Part shown: positions 38,459 to 46,280 of the stretch, in pieces
How positions within the stretch are numbered: the first letter of the stretch is position 1
Layout: the number at the start of each line of letters is the position of its first letter
From: Methylobacterium terricola
GTDB lineage: Bacteria > Pseudomonadota > Alphaproteobacteria > Rhizobiales > Beijerinckiaceae
Assembly (NCBI RefSeq): GCF_006151805.1
Contig: NZ_VDDA01000001.1
Location: 852,168-916,167, forward strand
Length of the DNA: 64,000 bases
Direction of reading: 5' to 3'
The notes under the pieces: generated by a model
Told to the model about the DNA's origin: nothing
Seen by the model: the letters and a program-made list of their open reading frames with translations, nothing else
Database searches by the model: none
Translations under genes and position numbers: made by a program

Positions 38459-40014
38459 GACAGCCTCGCGAACACAACCGGGTTGACCTGGTAGCGCTTC
38501 GCAGCCTTGCCCTTGGTGGGGCCGGCTCTCGTGAACCGAGGGCGGATCAGGTTGGCTTCCACCAAGCCGTCGCAGGCGCTGTTCATCTGATCGGCTTCGC
38601 GCAGCGGACCGCCGATCTCCCGCCTCAGGTCCCGGGCGACGAAGTCCGTCCGGCCGGTTCTGCGAAGGTGGCGCGCGAGATAAATCGCCTGGCGCTCCGC
38701 CGTCGGGATCGAGGCATCGCCGTAGACGCGCTCGGCCATGGGGATGAAGTAGGCCTGCAGCAGCTCCACGGCACACCGCATTGCCGATGCGCCTATCTCC
38801 TCCGGCTCGGCCTCCTGGCGGGCGCACCACCAGAGGTGATCGATCACGGTGGCGATACGGAGAGCGTGACCACGGGCCTTGCCAAGAGTGCCGGCGAAGA
38901 GGCCTGTCGCCTCGTGAGCACGACGGGCCATCTCCCGGGCGAACGCCTCCAAGATGTCTTCCGCCTCGCGCGTCAGGCGCAGCAGCTTCGGCTCGAGGTT
39001 GCCGAACCGATCAGCATCCATCGCCAAGCCAGTTAGCCGCGCGAAGGCCGCCTGCATCGGGCCGTCGTCATGCAACTCGCGCGCGAGGCGGAAATCCGGC
39101 GATGCATCGGGCCAGCACCACAGTAGCCGGGCTGCAAGGCCGTCGTCCGGGCCCTCGATGATGGCAGAGAGCCGTTCAGGCTGGATGCCGCCGAGCACCC
39201 CGACCGAGAGGTGCCGAATGTTGACCGGCTCAGGGTTCTTCACCCGATCCACCACGTAGGAGCGGCCGCCATACATCTCGATCGCGAAGGCTCGATCCGA
39301 ACCGCCGGTGCTGTAGCGGTCGAGGCCACCGATGAAGCCGGAGAGTTCGTCGCGCACTAGGAGTAGGCCACGGGGCAGGCCGGCTGCCAGCATTCCCAGC
39401 TTCTCGGCCGTCACGTCGGCAACCCGGATGCGCGGCCGGATGGGTGCGGCGGGCTCGGCCGCGTCCCTCGGCTGCGGGGGCGGGTTCTCGCCAGCTTTGA
39501 TCGCCGCCTTCACATCGGCCTTCCAGGCTTCGTTACGCGCCTCTGCGGCCTGCTTGCGGGTGGCAAAATCGGTCTGAACCTCGTCGAAGTCGGCGGCCAT
39601 TAGATCCTCGGCATGGCGCACCAAGCCGAAGGCGGCATCCATGGACGGCGATTTGCTGGAGGAAGGCGCCCCGACCTCGGCGCACCAGAGGATCGGCGGC
39701 TCTGACCAAGTTGCACCGGCCAGCGGCCAGCGCACGTTCGCGATAGCGGCACCGGTACACGCCATGAGCGCAACGGCAACATAGTCGGGCGGAGCGCAGG
39801 CGCCGCGGGCCTTCATCTCCACCCAGTCGGCCCACGGCCCGAGAACGGTCAGCGGAAACGCTGGAGCAGGCCGGCGGCCCGTGCCCAGGTAAGAGATGTC
39901 GGCTTCGCCCCATGCGTCGGGGTCGTCTTGATCCTGGTAGGATGCGGGCGCGAACGGCGAGCGCTCGTAGGCCTCCGAGTCAGCCTCAATCGGATGCTTT
40001 CCGTTGAACGTCAT
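38455..40014 (-). CDS. DUF3987-family helicase-like replication protein
   Basis: The 519-aa protein has DUF3987 hallmarks: VALMACTGAAIANVRWPLAG, a Walker-A-like GAPSSSKSPSMDAAF, LLLVRDELSGFIGGLDRYS, GGSDRAFAIEMYGGR and VNIRHLSVGVLGGIQPERL. The C-terminal region has a possible winged-helix (DFVARDLRREIGGPLREADQMN). DUF3987 proteins accompany Toprim primases in plasmids, satellites and islands and probably act as replicative helicases. The ATG overlaps the primase-like gene stop (ATGA). An alternative upstream start was rejected because it overlaps that gene heavily. Confidence 0.85.
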   Translation of the reverse strand: MTFNGKHPIEADSEAYERSPFAPASYQDQDDPDAWGEADISYLGTGRRPAPAFPLTVLGPWADWVEMKARGACAPPDYVAVALMACTGAAIANVRWPLAGATWSEPPILWCAEVGAPSSSKSPSMDAAFGLVRHAEDLMAADFDEVQTDFATRKQAAEARNEAWKADVKAAIKAGENPPPQPRDAAEPAAPIRPRIRVADVTAEKLGMLAAGLPRGLLLVRDELSGFIGGLDRYSTGGSDRAFAIEMYGGRSYVVDRVKNPEPVNIRHLSVGVLGGIQPERLSAIIEGPDDGLAARLLWCWPDASPDFRLARELHDDGPMQAAFARLTGLAMDADRFGNLEPKLLRLTREAEDILEAFAREMARRAHEATGLFAGTLGKARGHALRIATVIDHLWWCARQEAEPEEIGASAMRCAVELLQAYFIPMAERVYGDASIPTAERQAIYLARHLRRTGRTDFVARDLRREIGGPLREADQMNSACDGLVEANLIRPRFTRAGPTKGKAAKRYQVNPVVFARLS

Positions 40015-40961
40015 GCCGGCGAGCCTCCCATGATAATGTCGTTCATGTCGCCGCCGGTGCGGGGACGTACGATTTCGACCGCACGGCCGGCTTCCACCCA
40101 GCGCAGACCGCAGGACTGGATCGCGGCGGCGTTGGCGCCCTTGGCGTCGGTCTCTCCGAGAACGGTCAGGCAACCGATGCCAGGCAGAACCGGGAAGGTG
40201 CTGATGGCGCCGACACTGCCCAGCGCCCATACGGGCTTGATCCCGAGTTGGCGGGCGGCAATGCCGGTCTCGATGCCCTCGCCGATGACGAGGCCGTGCG
40301 TGACCTCCGCATCGGCGTCGAGCTTGATGGCGGCACCGATCGCGCCGCCGTACATCTTCCGAGCCTCGGCGCCCTCGAACCGCTTGCGACCGTCATGCGC
40401 CAAAGCTGTCCGATGGATGCCTGTCGGCTCGTCGGTGTGCGCATCGCGAAACAGCGCGATCATCGCCGGTACGGTCCGATCACCCCAGGGGCAGATCGGG
40501 TGGAAGCGGAGCACCTCGCCGGCCAGGTCGGCGGGCAACTCGAGGCCGCGGTTGCGCAGGTAGGTCTCAACCAGGGTGCCGCGCGGGTCGTGAGCTGCGT
40601 TCCAGATCCGCAAGGCGCGCTGGCGCTTGGTGAGAGCTTCTGCCTCGGCTGCGGCCCTGGCCTTCTCCCGGACGGCGCTGCGGCGCGCGGTCTCGGCCGG
40701 ATCGACGCTGATGCGTGTTCCGTCCTGCCAAGCAGGTAGCCCTAAGGCGTTCCGCACGTAGTCCCGGCACACCCCGAAGGGATCGCCCGCGAAAGAGTGA
40801 ACCGTGAAGCGTTCGGGGGAGGCTGGGTTGATCCACACGGACATTGACCGGTCCGGGCGCGTGTGACCGGGGCCGGGAGCAAGTACGTGTCCCCGGCCGA
40901 CGACTTCTCCGCCTAGTGCGCGGGCGATTGCGCGATCGTTGAGAAGGTCAGCCCCGAGCAC
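40011..40961 (-). CDS. Toprim-domain primase-like protein
   Basis: This 316-aa protein starts at GTG with AGGAGG 6 nt upstream, better than any ATG. It has a DUF7146-like N-terminal region (WGDRTVPAMIALF, GIHRTALAHDGRKRF) and a C-terminal Toprim domain (VIGEGIETGIAARQLGIKPVWA and LGETDAKGANAAAI). The conserved Glu is in GEGIET; the acidic pair is reduced to ETD. It lacks a zinc-finger primase core, so it may act with the DUF3987 protein, with which it overlaps by 4 bp. Confidence 0.82.
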   Translation of the reverse strand: MLGADLLNDRAIARALGGEVVGRGHVLAPGPGHTRPDRSMSVWINPASPERFTVHSFAGDPFGVCRDYVRNALGLPAWQDGTRISVDPAETARRSAVREKARAAAEAEALTKRQRALRIWNAAHDPRGTLVETYLRNRGLELPADLAGEVLRFHPICPWGDRTVPAMIALFRDAHTDEPTGIHRTALAHDGRKRFEGAEARKMYGGAIGAAIKLDADAEVTHGLVIGEGIETGIAARQLGIKPVWALGSVGAISTFPVLPGIGCLTVLGETDAKGANAAAIQSCGLRWVEAGRAVEIVRPRTGGDMNDIIMGGSPA

Positions 40962-41157
40962 TCGCCACCTCCTGAACAGAGAGGCGGCCGGCCCGGCGTA
41001 CACGGCGCCAGACCGTGTGCCGGTCGCGAGAGCTGTCCGCGATCTCCCAGCCGAAGCCATAGGGTGGCCGGACGATGCTCGACCATGAGCCGTCGCTGTG
41101 ATCGAGCTTGGCGTCGCGAGTGACGGCGTACTCGTAAAGGGAGTCATGCGCGGTCAT
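40948..41157 (-). CDS. Small operon protein, hypothetical (69 aa)
   Basis: The 69-aa frame (MTAHDSLYEYAVTRDAKLDH...) has GGAGG 7 nt before its ATG. It overlaps the next gene start by 14 bp, and its ATG shares a base with the preceding stop (TAATG). The sequence is mixed polar with aromatic residues (YGFGWEIADSSRDRHTVWRR) and looks protein-like. No family is recognised. Confidence 0.65.
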   Translation of the reverse strand: MTAHDSLYEYAVTRDAKLDHSDGSWSSIVRPPYGFGWEIADSSRDRHTVWRRVRRAGRLSVQEVASARG

Positions 41158-41318
41158 TAGCGCGCCTCCGTCACTGAGAAGGCCGCGGCTGCCATGGCAC
41201 GAGCGACGCTCTCGCTCACGGCGACACGGGCCAGGATCCTGCGCACTGCGAGATCCTGATCGTAATCGCGGTCGGATTTTGATTGCCCTTCGAGGGCTAA
41301 CCCATTAAATACGGTCAT
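41157..41318 (-). CDS. Small operon protein, hypothetical (53 aa)
   Basis: The 53-aa frame MTVFNGLALEGQSKSDRDYD... ends FSVTEAR. Its TAA overlaps the next ATG by one base (TAATG), the same coupling seen between other genes of this operon. It is Ala/Val/Arg-rich and helical in its second half (RRILARVAVSESVARAMAAA). It is the first gene of the replication-integration operon. Confidence 0.55.
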   Translation of the reverse strand: MTVFNGLALEGQSKSDRDYDQDLAVRRILARVAVSESVARAMAAAAFSVTEAR

Positions 41319-41335
41319 GCAAGTTTAGACCTTTT

Positions 41336-41372
41336 CGGCCCCGCACGGCTTCCCGTGACGGGGCCGTCTTTT
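41336..41372 (+). terminator. Strong hairpin with T tract reading rightward
   Basis: CGGCCCCG-CACGG and CCGTG-A-CGGGGCCG form a 13-bp interrupted stem with a 4-nt loop, followed on the + strand by TCTTTTT. It is a good intrinsic terminator by shape. No rightward gene ends here, so it may stop antisense transcription entering the AlpA-type gene region. It could also act as a leader structure for the leftward operon. Confidence 0.5.
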
Positions 41373-41423
41373 TGCGAAGCTGCTGCGAAGTGCCGGTAGG
41401 ACTTTCCCTCCGACGGTGGAAGA

Positions 41424-41645
41424 TCAGGCGGCGATGGGCTCGGGCTTGATGCCGAGCATTTCACGCAGCTTCGCGCTCGGGACACGGTATTGGCCGCCGA
41501 CCTTGATGGATGGGATGTCTCCCGCTTCACGCGCCCGATAGGCTGCGTTCTTCCCGATCCCGAGCACGCGCGCAGCCAGCGCAACGTCCACGGTCGGCTC
41601 TGTCAGCACCTTAAGGATGTCGTCCGCGGCCACGGCTCGCTCCAT
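41424..41645 (-). CDS. AlpA/excisionase-type helix-turn-helix protein
   Basis: The 73-aa protein is a single HTH domain with VDVALAARVLGIGKNAAYRA as helices 1-3 and the wing GDIPSIKVGGQYRVPSAKLREML. This is the 'HTH_17/excisionase' pattern seen in AlpA, Xis and plasmid control proteins. It lies just ahead of the replication-integration operon and divergent from an RHH gene. A perfect inverted repeat sits directly against its start codon, suggesting control of the operon and of excision. Confidence 0.8.
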   Translation of the reverse strand: MERAVAADDILKVLTEPTVDVALAARVLGIGKNAAYRAREAGDIPSIKVGGQYRVPSAKLREMLGIKPEPIAA

Positions 41646-41647
41646 CA

Positions 41648-41675
41648 GTTTGCGCCATGTTTTTATGGCGCAAAC
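41648..41675. promoter_or_regulatory. Perfect 11-bp inverted repeat, likely operator
   Basis: GTTTGCGCCAT and ATGGCGCAAAC are exact complements separated by GTTTTT. The site is 2 bp upstream of the AlpA-type start and within the region divergent to the RHH gene. Binding there would block both ribosome access and transcription, so it is a strong operator candidate. Confidence 0.7.
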
Positions 41676-41699
41676 CGATGAAAGCTGAAGCCGGAACGG

Positions 41700-41728
41700 T
41701 TGTCAACTTACGCGAATGGGAATATGTG
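41700..41728 (+). promoter_or_regulatory. Candidate promoter of the RHH gene
   Basis: TTGTCA, a 17-bp spacer and TATGTG lie 30 bp before the RHH gene start. The -35 matches at five of six positions; the -10 is weak. Confidence 0.35.
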
Positions 41729-41757
41729 GGAAACACGGTGACAGAAGGGTACGCGGC

Positions 41758-42318
41758 ATGGCCGAGGCTGAGAAAAAGGTGGCGAAGCGCACTGGCAGGC
41801 CGCCGAAGAACCCCGAGTTGGGGAAGCGCATCAACGTGATGTTCCGCCTCAACGAGGCGCGGCGTGATCAGCTTATGCGCGACGCTGAGCGGAACGGCCG
41901 CTCTATGAGCGAGGAAATAGAGTACCGTCTCGAAAGATCATATACAGACGTTGATGCCATATCTCGATATTTTGGTCGCCCCGAAACCGTTGAGTTGGCT
42001 TTAACTATAAGCTCTCTTTCTGATAGAATTGAAAAAGAAACGGGAAAGAAATGGTCAGAAGATAGTTATACTATGAAAATGTTTTATAGCGCCATAACGC
42101 GAATTATGCATCTTTATTTTGAGGAGCACAAAGGCGAATTACTATCTAAGCCGGAAATTGGTAAAAATCAGAAACTGCCGGCCGATCATCCGGGGTATTT
42201 TCTTGGAATGACATGCGCAGACGCGCTTTCATTAGCTATGGGGTTGGATACAAGCGTAAAGAAAAATTGGGATGAATTTATGAAGACGCGTCAGGACCAG
42301 ACGCAAGCCAATAATTAG
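41758..42318 (+). CDS. Ribbon-helix-helix-type regulator with AT-rich C-terminal half
   Basis: The 186-aa protein has a basic leader (KKVAKRTGRPPKNPELGKR) and an Arc/RHH-like segment (INVMFRLNEARRDQLMRDA...SMSEEIEYRLERS, about 22-60). It continues with a helical region of unknown fold ending MKTRQDQTQANN. AAGGG lies upstream of the ATG. The first third uses GC-rich codons while the rest is AT-rich with codons rare in this genome. It is divergent from the AlpA-type gene and may be its opposing regulator. Confidence 0.7.
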   Translation: MAEAEKKVAKRTGRPPKNPELGKRINVMFRLNEARRDQLMRDAERNGRSMSEEIEYRLERSYTDVDAISRYFGRPETVELALTISSLSDRIEKETGKKWSEDSYTMKMFYSAITRIMHLYFEEHKGELLSKPEIGKNQKLPADHPGYFLGMTCADALSLAMGLDTSVKKNWDEFMKTRQDQTQANN

Positions 42319-42475
42319 ATAAACATTATAACGCATGCAAAATATGCATAGGTACGACTAAAATATCTATTTGATATGGCCAAATATAGAAACAAACAAA
42401 AAAAGAAAGTGATGACAAGTTAATTTTAGCCATTCACTTAAAGCGCAAGACAATATGGCCAGTTCATGCGTTAAT

Positions 42476-42494
42476 CTCCTGAGAATTTCAGGAG
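42476..42494 (+). promoter_or_regulatory. Hairpin masking the ribosome-binding site
   Basis: CTCCTGA and TCAGGAG are exact complements with loop GAATT. The right arm contains most of the AGGAGG that serves the GTG start at 42501. When paired, the site would be hidden. It could alternatively be a DNA operator. Confidence 0.5.
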
Positions 42495-42500
42495 GTTCGC

Positions 42501-42704
42501 GTGGCTCGTTGCAGGCTCCCGGCCCATATCTACATCCGTGTTGATCGAGATCTGCGCACTGCCTTGAACGAAAGCGCGCAGGCGTCTGGCGAGAACGTAT
42601 CTGCCTTTGCTCGGCGCGCTCTTCGCGCGGCGCTATCCTCGCCTTCCGATCCTGACGGTCCCTCTCCCGCTGGCCCGGCCGCTGCAATGAGGAGGGCGGC
42701 TTGA
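42501..42704 (+). CDS. Small RHH-like protein, phage type
   Basis: The 67-aa protein begins at GTG with AGGAGG 5 nt upstream. YIRVDRDLRTALNESAQASG and NVSAFARRALRAAL form a plausible ribbon-helix-helix, followed by a Pro/Ser tail. Its TGA shares a base with the next ATG (TGATG), so the GNAT gene is coupled to it. It may be a small transcription regulator of the virion-gene block. Confidence 0.6.
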   Translation: MARCRLPAHIYIRVDRDLRTALNESAQASGENVSAFARRALRAALSSPSDPDGPSPAGPAAAMRRAA

Positions 42705-43288
42705 TGGTCAACATGCTGGTGGCCGAACTCGTCACACCGCAGGGCGCGACCGCACACGAGGTGGTCGCCTCGCGCGTCGCGCAGAACCCGGACAACGGCG
42801 CGCCTCCCGGCCTTCTGCGCTTCAGCCTCGACGATCCGTTTCCGGTCGTTGCGGGATTGATCCAGCAGCACACCGGGCGGTGGCTGGGGCCGCAAGCGAC
42901 TTGGCTGCGGCTCTTCAGGATCGATCGCCCCGCGGGGCTCCTCGTGGCCCTGCACACGCCGACCCCTGCCGGGGAAGTTGATCTCGTTGTTGCTAGCGAT
43001 CCCGGGGTGGTCTGCCGCTCGGCGCTGCGGGCGATCTGCGGGTGGGTATTCGGCGACGTTGGCGCGACGCGGCTCGTAGTTCGCATCCCGGCCGGCGCCT
43101 CGTGGCTGTCTGACTATGCTCGCCGCGCTGGCTTCGCGCATGAGGGCCGGAGCCGCGACTTCTTCGGCATCGGCGCTGACGCCGAGATCTGGGCGATGAC
43201 GCGGCATTCCTGCCGCTGGCTGCCGCGCCCTCCACTGGCGATCCCGACAGTAGACACCTCTCCGCCCTCCAGCATCGCGAGGCATTGA
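42704..43288 (+). CDS. GNAT-like acyltransferase, phage-associated
   Basis: The 194-aa protein has a loose GNAT pattern with a conserved end: YARRAGFAHEGRSRDFFGIGADAEIWAM, typical of phage GNAT proteins encoded next to ejection genes. Acetyl-CoA binding is not obvious from sequence alone. A TTG one codon earlier could also be used. It is followed after 1 bp by the next virion gene. Confidence 0.6.
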   Translation: MVNMLVAELVTPQGATAHEVVASRVAQNPDNGAPPGLLRFSLDDPFPVVAGLIQQHTGRWLGPQATWLRLFRIDRPAGLLVALHTPTPAGEVDLVVASDPGVVCRSALRAICGWVFGDVGATRLVVRIPAGASWLSDYARRAGFAHEGRSRDFFGIGADAEIWAMTRHSCRWLPRPPLAIPTVDTSPPSSIARH

Positions 43289-43289
43289 C

Positions 43290-44171
43290 GTGAGTATCCT
43301 AGACGCGATCACTGGCGGGGCTTACGAGCGCGCCGCCCGCAACAATCAGTTCGCTATTCAATCCGGGCTAAATCTTGGCGCTGACGCCCTGACGAACGCC
43401 TATGGGAACGCGCAAGGCTATCTCGGCGTCAACACGACCGGCGCCGGCCAGAACTCCCTGACGGCGCTTCAAGACAGCTATGGCACTTCCCGAACCGACC
43501 TGATGAACGGGTCTAATCAGGCACAAGCCTATCTCGGAAAGCTCGGCGATCAGTACGCGCACATGGTCCAGGGCGGTCAGAACGCCTTTGATCGGTACTT
43601 GGATGCCACGGGCGCCAACGGCCAAGCCGGATCGCAGGCGGCGGCTGCGGCTTTCCAGGCCAGCCCCGGCTATCAGTATGCGATGGATCAGGCTCTCGGG
43701 GCTGTGCAGCGCTCTGCTGCGGCTCGAGGCGGCTTGGCCGGCGGCAACGCGACGGCGGACATCCTGAACACCGCCAACGGTCTCGCGAGCCAGAGCTGGC
43801 AATCATACGTCAACAACCTTGGCAATGCCGCGCAATCCTATAATACCGGGCTCGCCGGTCAGGGCCAAGGATACGCCGCGCAGGCAAACGCCTCTCAAGG
43901 GCTCGGGACGCAACTCGCCTCACTCGGGCAGACCTTCGGCCAGAACCAGGCCGGGATCTACGGCACCGCGGCCCAGCAACAAGCTCAGTTCGGTCAGAAC
44001 GTGGCGGGCCTACAAGGCAACGCAGCCAACGCCCTAGTCAAAAACAACGGCACTCTTGCTCAAGGGCAGACCCAGACGAGCAATAACTTCTTGGGCGCAC
44101 TCCTCGGTGGGGCGTCGAGCGTCTTCGGCGCAGCTGGCAAGGCCGGCGGCTTCAGCAACTTGTTCAAGTGA
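43290..44171 (+). CDS. Gly/Ala/Gln-rich virion-internal (DNA ejection) protein
   Basis: The 293-aa protein is low-complexity, rich in Ala, Gly, Gln and Asn, with repeats such as AQAYLGKLGDQ and LGQTFGQNQAG. It ends FGAAGKAGGFSNLFK. Such proteins sit ahead of the lysozyme-like and large ejection proteins in P22-like and rhizobial podoviruses. It starts at GTG after GAGG. Membrane insertion during DNA entry is the likely role, by analogy. Confidence 0.65.
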   Translation: MSILDAITGGAYERAARNNQFAIQSGLNLGADALTNAYGNAQGYLGVNTTGAGQNSLTALQDSYGTSRTDLMNGSNQAQAYLGKLGDQYAHMVQGGQNAFDRYLDATGANGQAGSQAAAAAFQASPGYQYAMDQALGAVQRSAAARGGLAGGNATADILNTANGLASQSWQSYVNNLGNAAQSYNTGLAGQGQGYAAQANASQGLGTQLASLGQTFGQNQAGIYGTAAQQQAQFGQNVAGLQGNAANALVKNNGTLAQGQTQTSNNFLGALLGGASSVFGAAGKAGGFSNLFK

Positions 44172-44179
44172 GGTCGTGA

Positions 44180-46279
44180 ATGAGCTTCGCCGAATACTAT
44201 CGCGGGTTCGCCGGCCTTGGTCAGGCATACGAGGATGGCCTTGAGCAGAACCGTATTCGTGCGGCATCGAGCCGCGTCGGTCAGCAGCTTGGCGCGGGCG
44301 ACTATAGCGGCGCGGCTTCGACGGCGTTTGATGCTGGCGACACGCAAACCGGCCTCGGGCTGCTGAAGCTCGGCGAGACGCACCGGCAAAACCTCCTATC
44401 TCAGCAGGCCAGCCAGGCGTTCGCGAACGGCCTCGGGGCGCTCTACGGCGGCGGGGGCGATGGCGGGCAGCTTAGCCCGCTTGGCAGCCCGCAGGGCTCC
44501 CCTGGCGCTGGCAAGCTGCCGACCTTCGCTGGCGGCGGTGCCGGCGCCATGGCGATGCCGAGCGGCACCGGCGGCGAGACTGAGAAGAAGTTCGTCGGCG
44601 CGCTCAAGGGCGGTGGCCTGACGAACCCACACGGGCTCGCCGCTGTGGCGGCTTACGCCTCGAGAGAGTCGGGTTTCAAGGGCTCGAACATCACCGGCTC
44701 GTGGTCGGATCCGAGCGAAAGCGGCGCGCCCGGCCAGTCGGGCGGCATCTTGTCGTGGCGCGGCGATCGGTTGACGAACATGCGGCGGTTCACGGCCGGC
44801 GCGCCGGATCCTGTCGTGGCACAGGCAGCATTCACGCTGGCCGAAAACCCGAGGCTGACGCAGGCGCTTCAGAACGCGGGCAGTGCCGAGGAGGCCAACG
44901 CCCTGATGGCCGGCGCTTGGAAGTTCGCGGGCTACAACCGGCCTGGAGGCGAGAACCAGGCCCGCCTCAACACAACGCGGGCATACCTCGCCCGGCTGAA
45001 CGGCGGCGGTTTCGGCGATGCGGCGCCGGCTCAGACCCAAGTCGCGGCTGCCGGCGCCCCGATCGTGTCTGACACCAACCCCGCACGCCCGCCGATGCGG
45101 TTGCCGGTGATGGCTGGTGGCTCGCCCGATCCTCGCGCCGACATGCCGGCTGAGGGCGGCGCGGAGGCTCAATTCTACATCCCGGGCACCGACCCGGCTC
45201 CCCGCGGCATCCCGCAGGGTGCTCCGGCCCAGATCGGCAACGTGTCCACGGCTGCCATCGCCTCGTCGCCGCCGAGCCAGAGTATCGGCTTCCTGATCCG
45301 AGCGGCGGCCTCGCCGAACCTGCCGGACGGCCAGCGCCAGATTGCGCAGCTTCTCCTCAAGAACAAGCTGGACGAGACCAGCATGCCGGCGGAGGTGAAG
45401 GAGTACAATCTTGCTCGCGCCCAAGGATTTGTCGGCACGCTGCTCGACTACAAACGCGAGCTGAAGCGCCCTGGTGGCCCGACACTGCTTAGCCCCGGGC
45501 AGACGGTCTATGACGAGGCTACGAACAGCGCCAAGTTCACGGCGCCGGAGCGCAACCGCTCGAACATCGCGGACGACGTGAGCGCCCGTTCGGAGGCGGC
45601 ACAGGGGCTTGGCCTCACGCCCGGGTCGCCGGCCTATCAGAGCTATGTGCTGACCGGGAAGATGCCCCGGGAGGATCAGCAGCCCTATACTGCGTCGGAC
45701 AAGAAGGCGATCCTTGAGGCTGACGAGGGGGTTGCCTCGGCGCAGACGGTCATTGGCAACCTTCAACAGGCGAAAGATCTCTCTGCTAAGGCTTACGAGG
45801 GTCCAGCCGCGTATTATCGCGGCAAGGGCATGTCGGTTCTTGGCAGCGAGGCCGGACAAGCAACGCTCGAACTCGACAATCTCGTTACCTCGAACGCACT
45901 GGCACAGCTTAAGAGCATCTTCGGTGCGGCCCCGACTGAGGGTGAGCGCAAGATCCTCTTGGACATTCAGGGCTCGTCCAGCATGCCGCACGCCCTGCGG
46001 GTCAAGATCTATGATCGCGCTATCGCTGCGGCCGAGCGGCGACTTGAGATGAAGCAGCAGCAGGCGACCGAGATGCGGGACCGGACGTACTTCCAGCCTG
46101 GCAACGGGCCGGCGGCATCGCGCTCGGGCAGTGCTCCCGCGGCTCCGCAGGCAGCCCGCGGGCAGGGTGCCCCGCAGCGGGGCGCTCAGGTCTCCCCGGG
46201 GGATCGGTTCAATCAGCTCGTCGGCTCCGGGATGAGCCGAGAGCAGGCGTTCGAGCGCATGACGACCGAGGGGTACTAG
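44180..46279 (+). CDS. Virion ejection protein with tail-lysozyme-like domain
   Basis: The 699-aa protein has an N-terminal helical part. A lysozyme-like segment follows (about 130-260) with VAAYASRESGFKGSNI (candidate catalytic Glu), GAPGQSGGILSW and WKFAGYNRPGG. A long linker and a C-terminal helical part (ALAQLKSIFGAAPTEGERKI) complete it. The pattern resembles phage tail lysozymes that clear peptidoglycan for DNA entry. It begins 8 bp after the previous gene and ends 1 bp before the next. Confidence 0.72.
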   Translation: MSFAEYYRGFAGLGQAYEDGLEQNRIRAASSRVGQQLGAGDYSGAASTAFDAGDTQTGLGLLKLGETHRQNLLSQQASQAFANGLGALYGGGGDGGQLSPLGSPQGSPGAGKLPTFAGGGAGAMAMPSGTGGETEKKFVGALKGGGLTNPHGLAAVAAYASRESGFKGSNITGSWSDPSESGAPGQSGGILSWRGDRLTNMRRFTAGAPDPVVAQAAFTLAENPRLTQALQNAGSAEEANALMAGAWKFAGYNRPGGENQARLNTTRAYLARLNGGGFGDAAPAQTQVAAAGAPIVSDTNPARPPMRLPVMAGGSPDPRADMPAEGGAEAQFYIPGTDPAPRGIPQGAPAQIGNVSTAAIASSPPSQSIGFLIRAAASPNLPDGQRQIAQLLLKNKLDETSMPAEVKEYNLARAQGFVGTLLDYKRELKRPGGPTLLSPGQTVYDEATNSAKFTAPERNRSNIADDVSARSEAAQGLGLTPGSPAYQSYVLTGKMPREDQQPYTASDKKAILEADEGVASAQTVIGNLQQAKDLSAKAYEGPAAYYRGKGMSVLGSEAGQATLELDNLVTSNALAQLKSIFGAAPTEGERKILLDIQGSSSMPHALRVKIYDRAIAAAERRLEMKQQQATEMRDRTYFQPGNGPAASRSGSAPAAPQAARGQGAPQRGAQVSPGDRFNQLVGSGMSREQAFERMTTEGY

Positions 46280-46280
46280 G

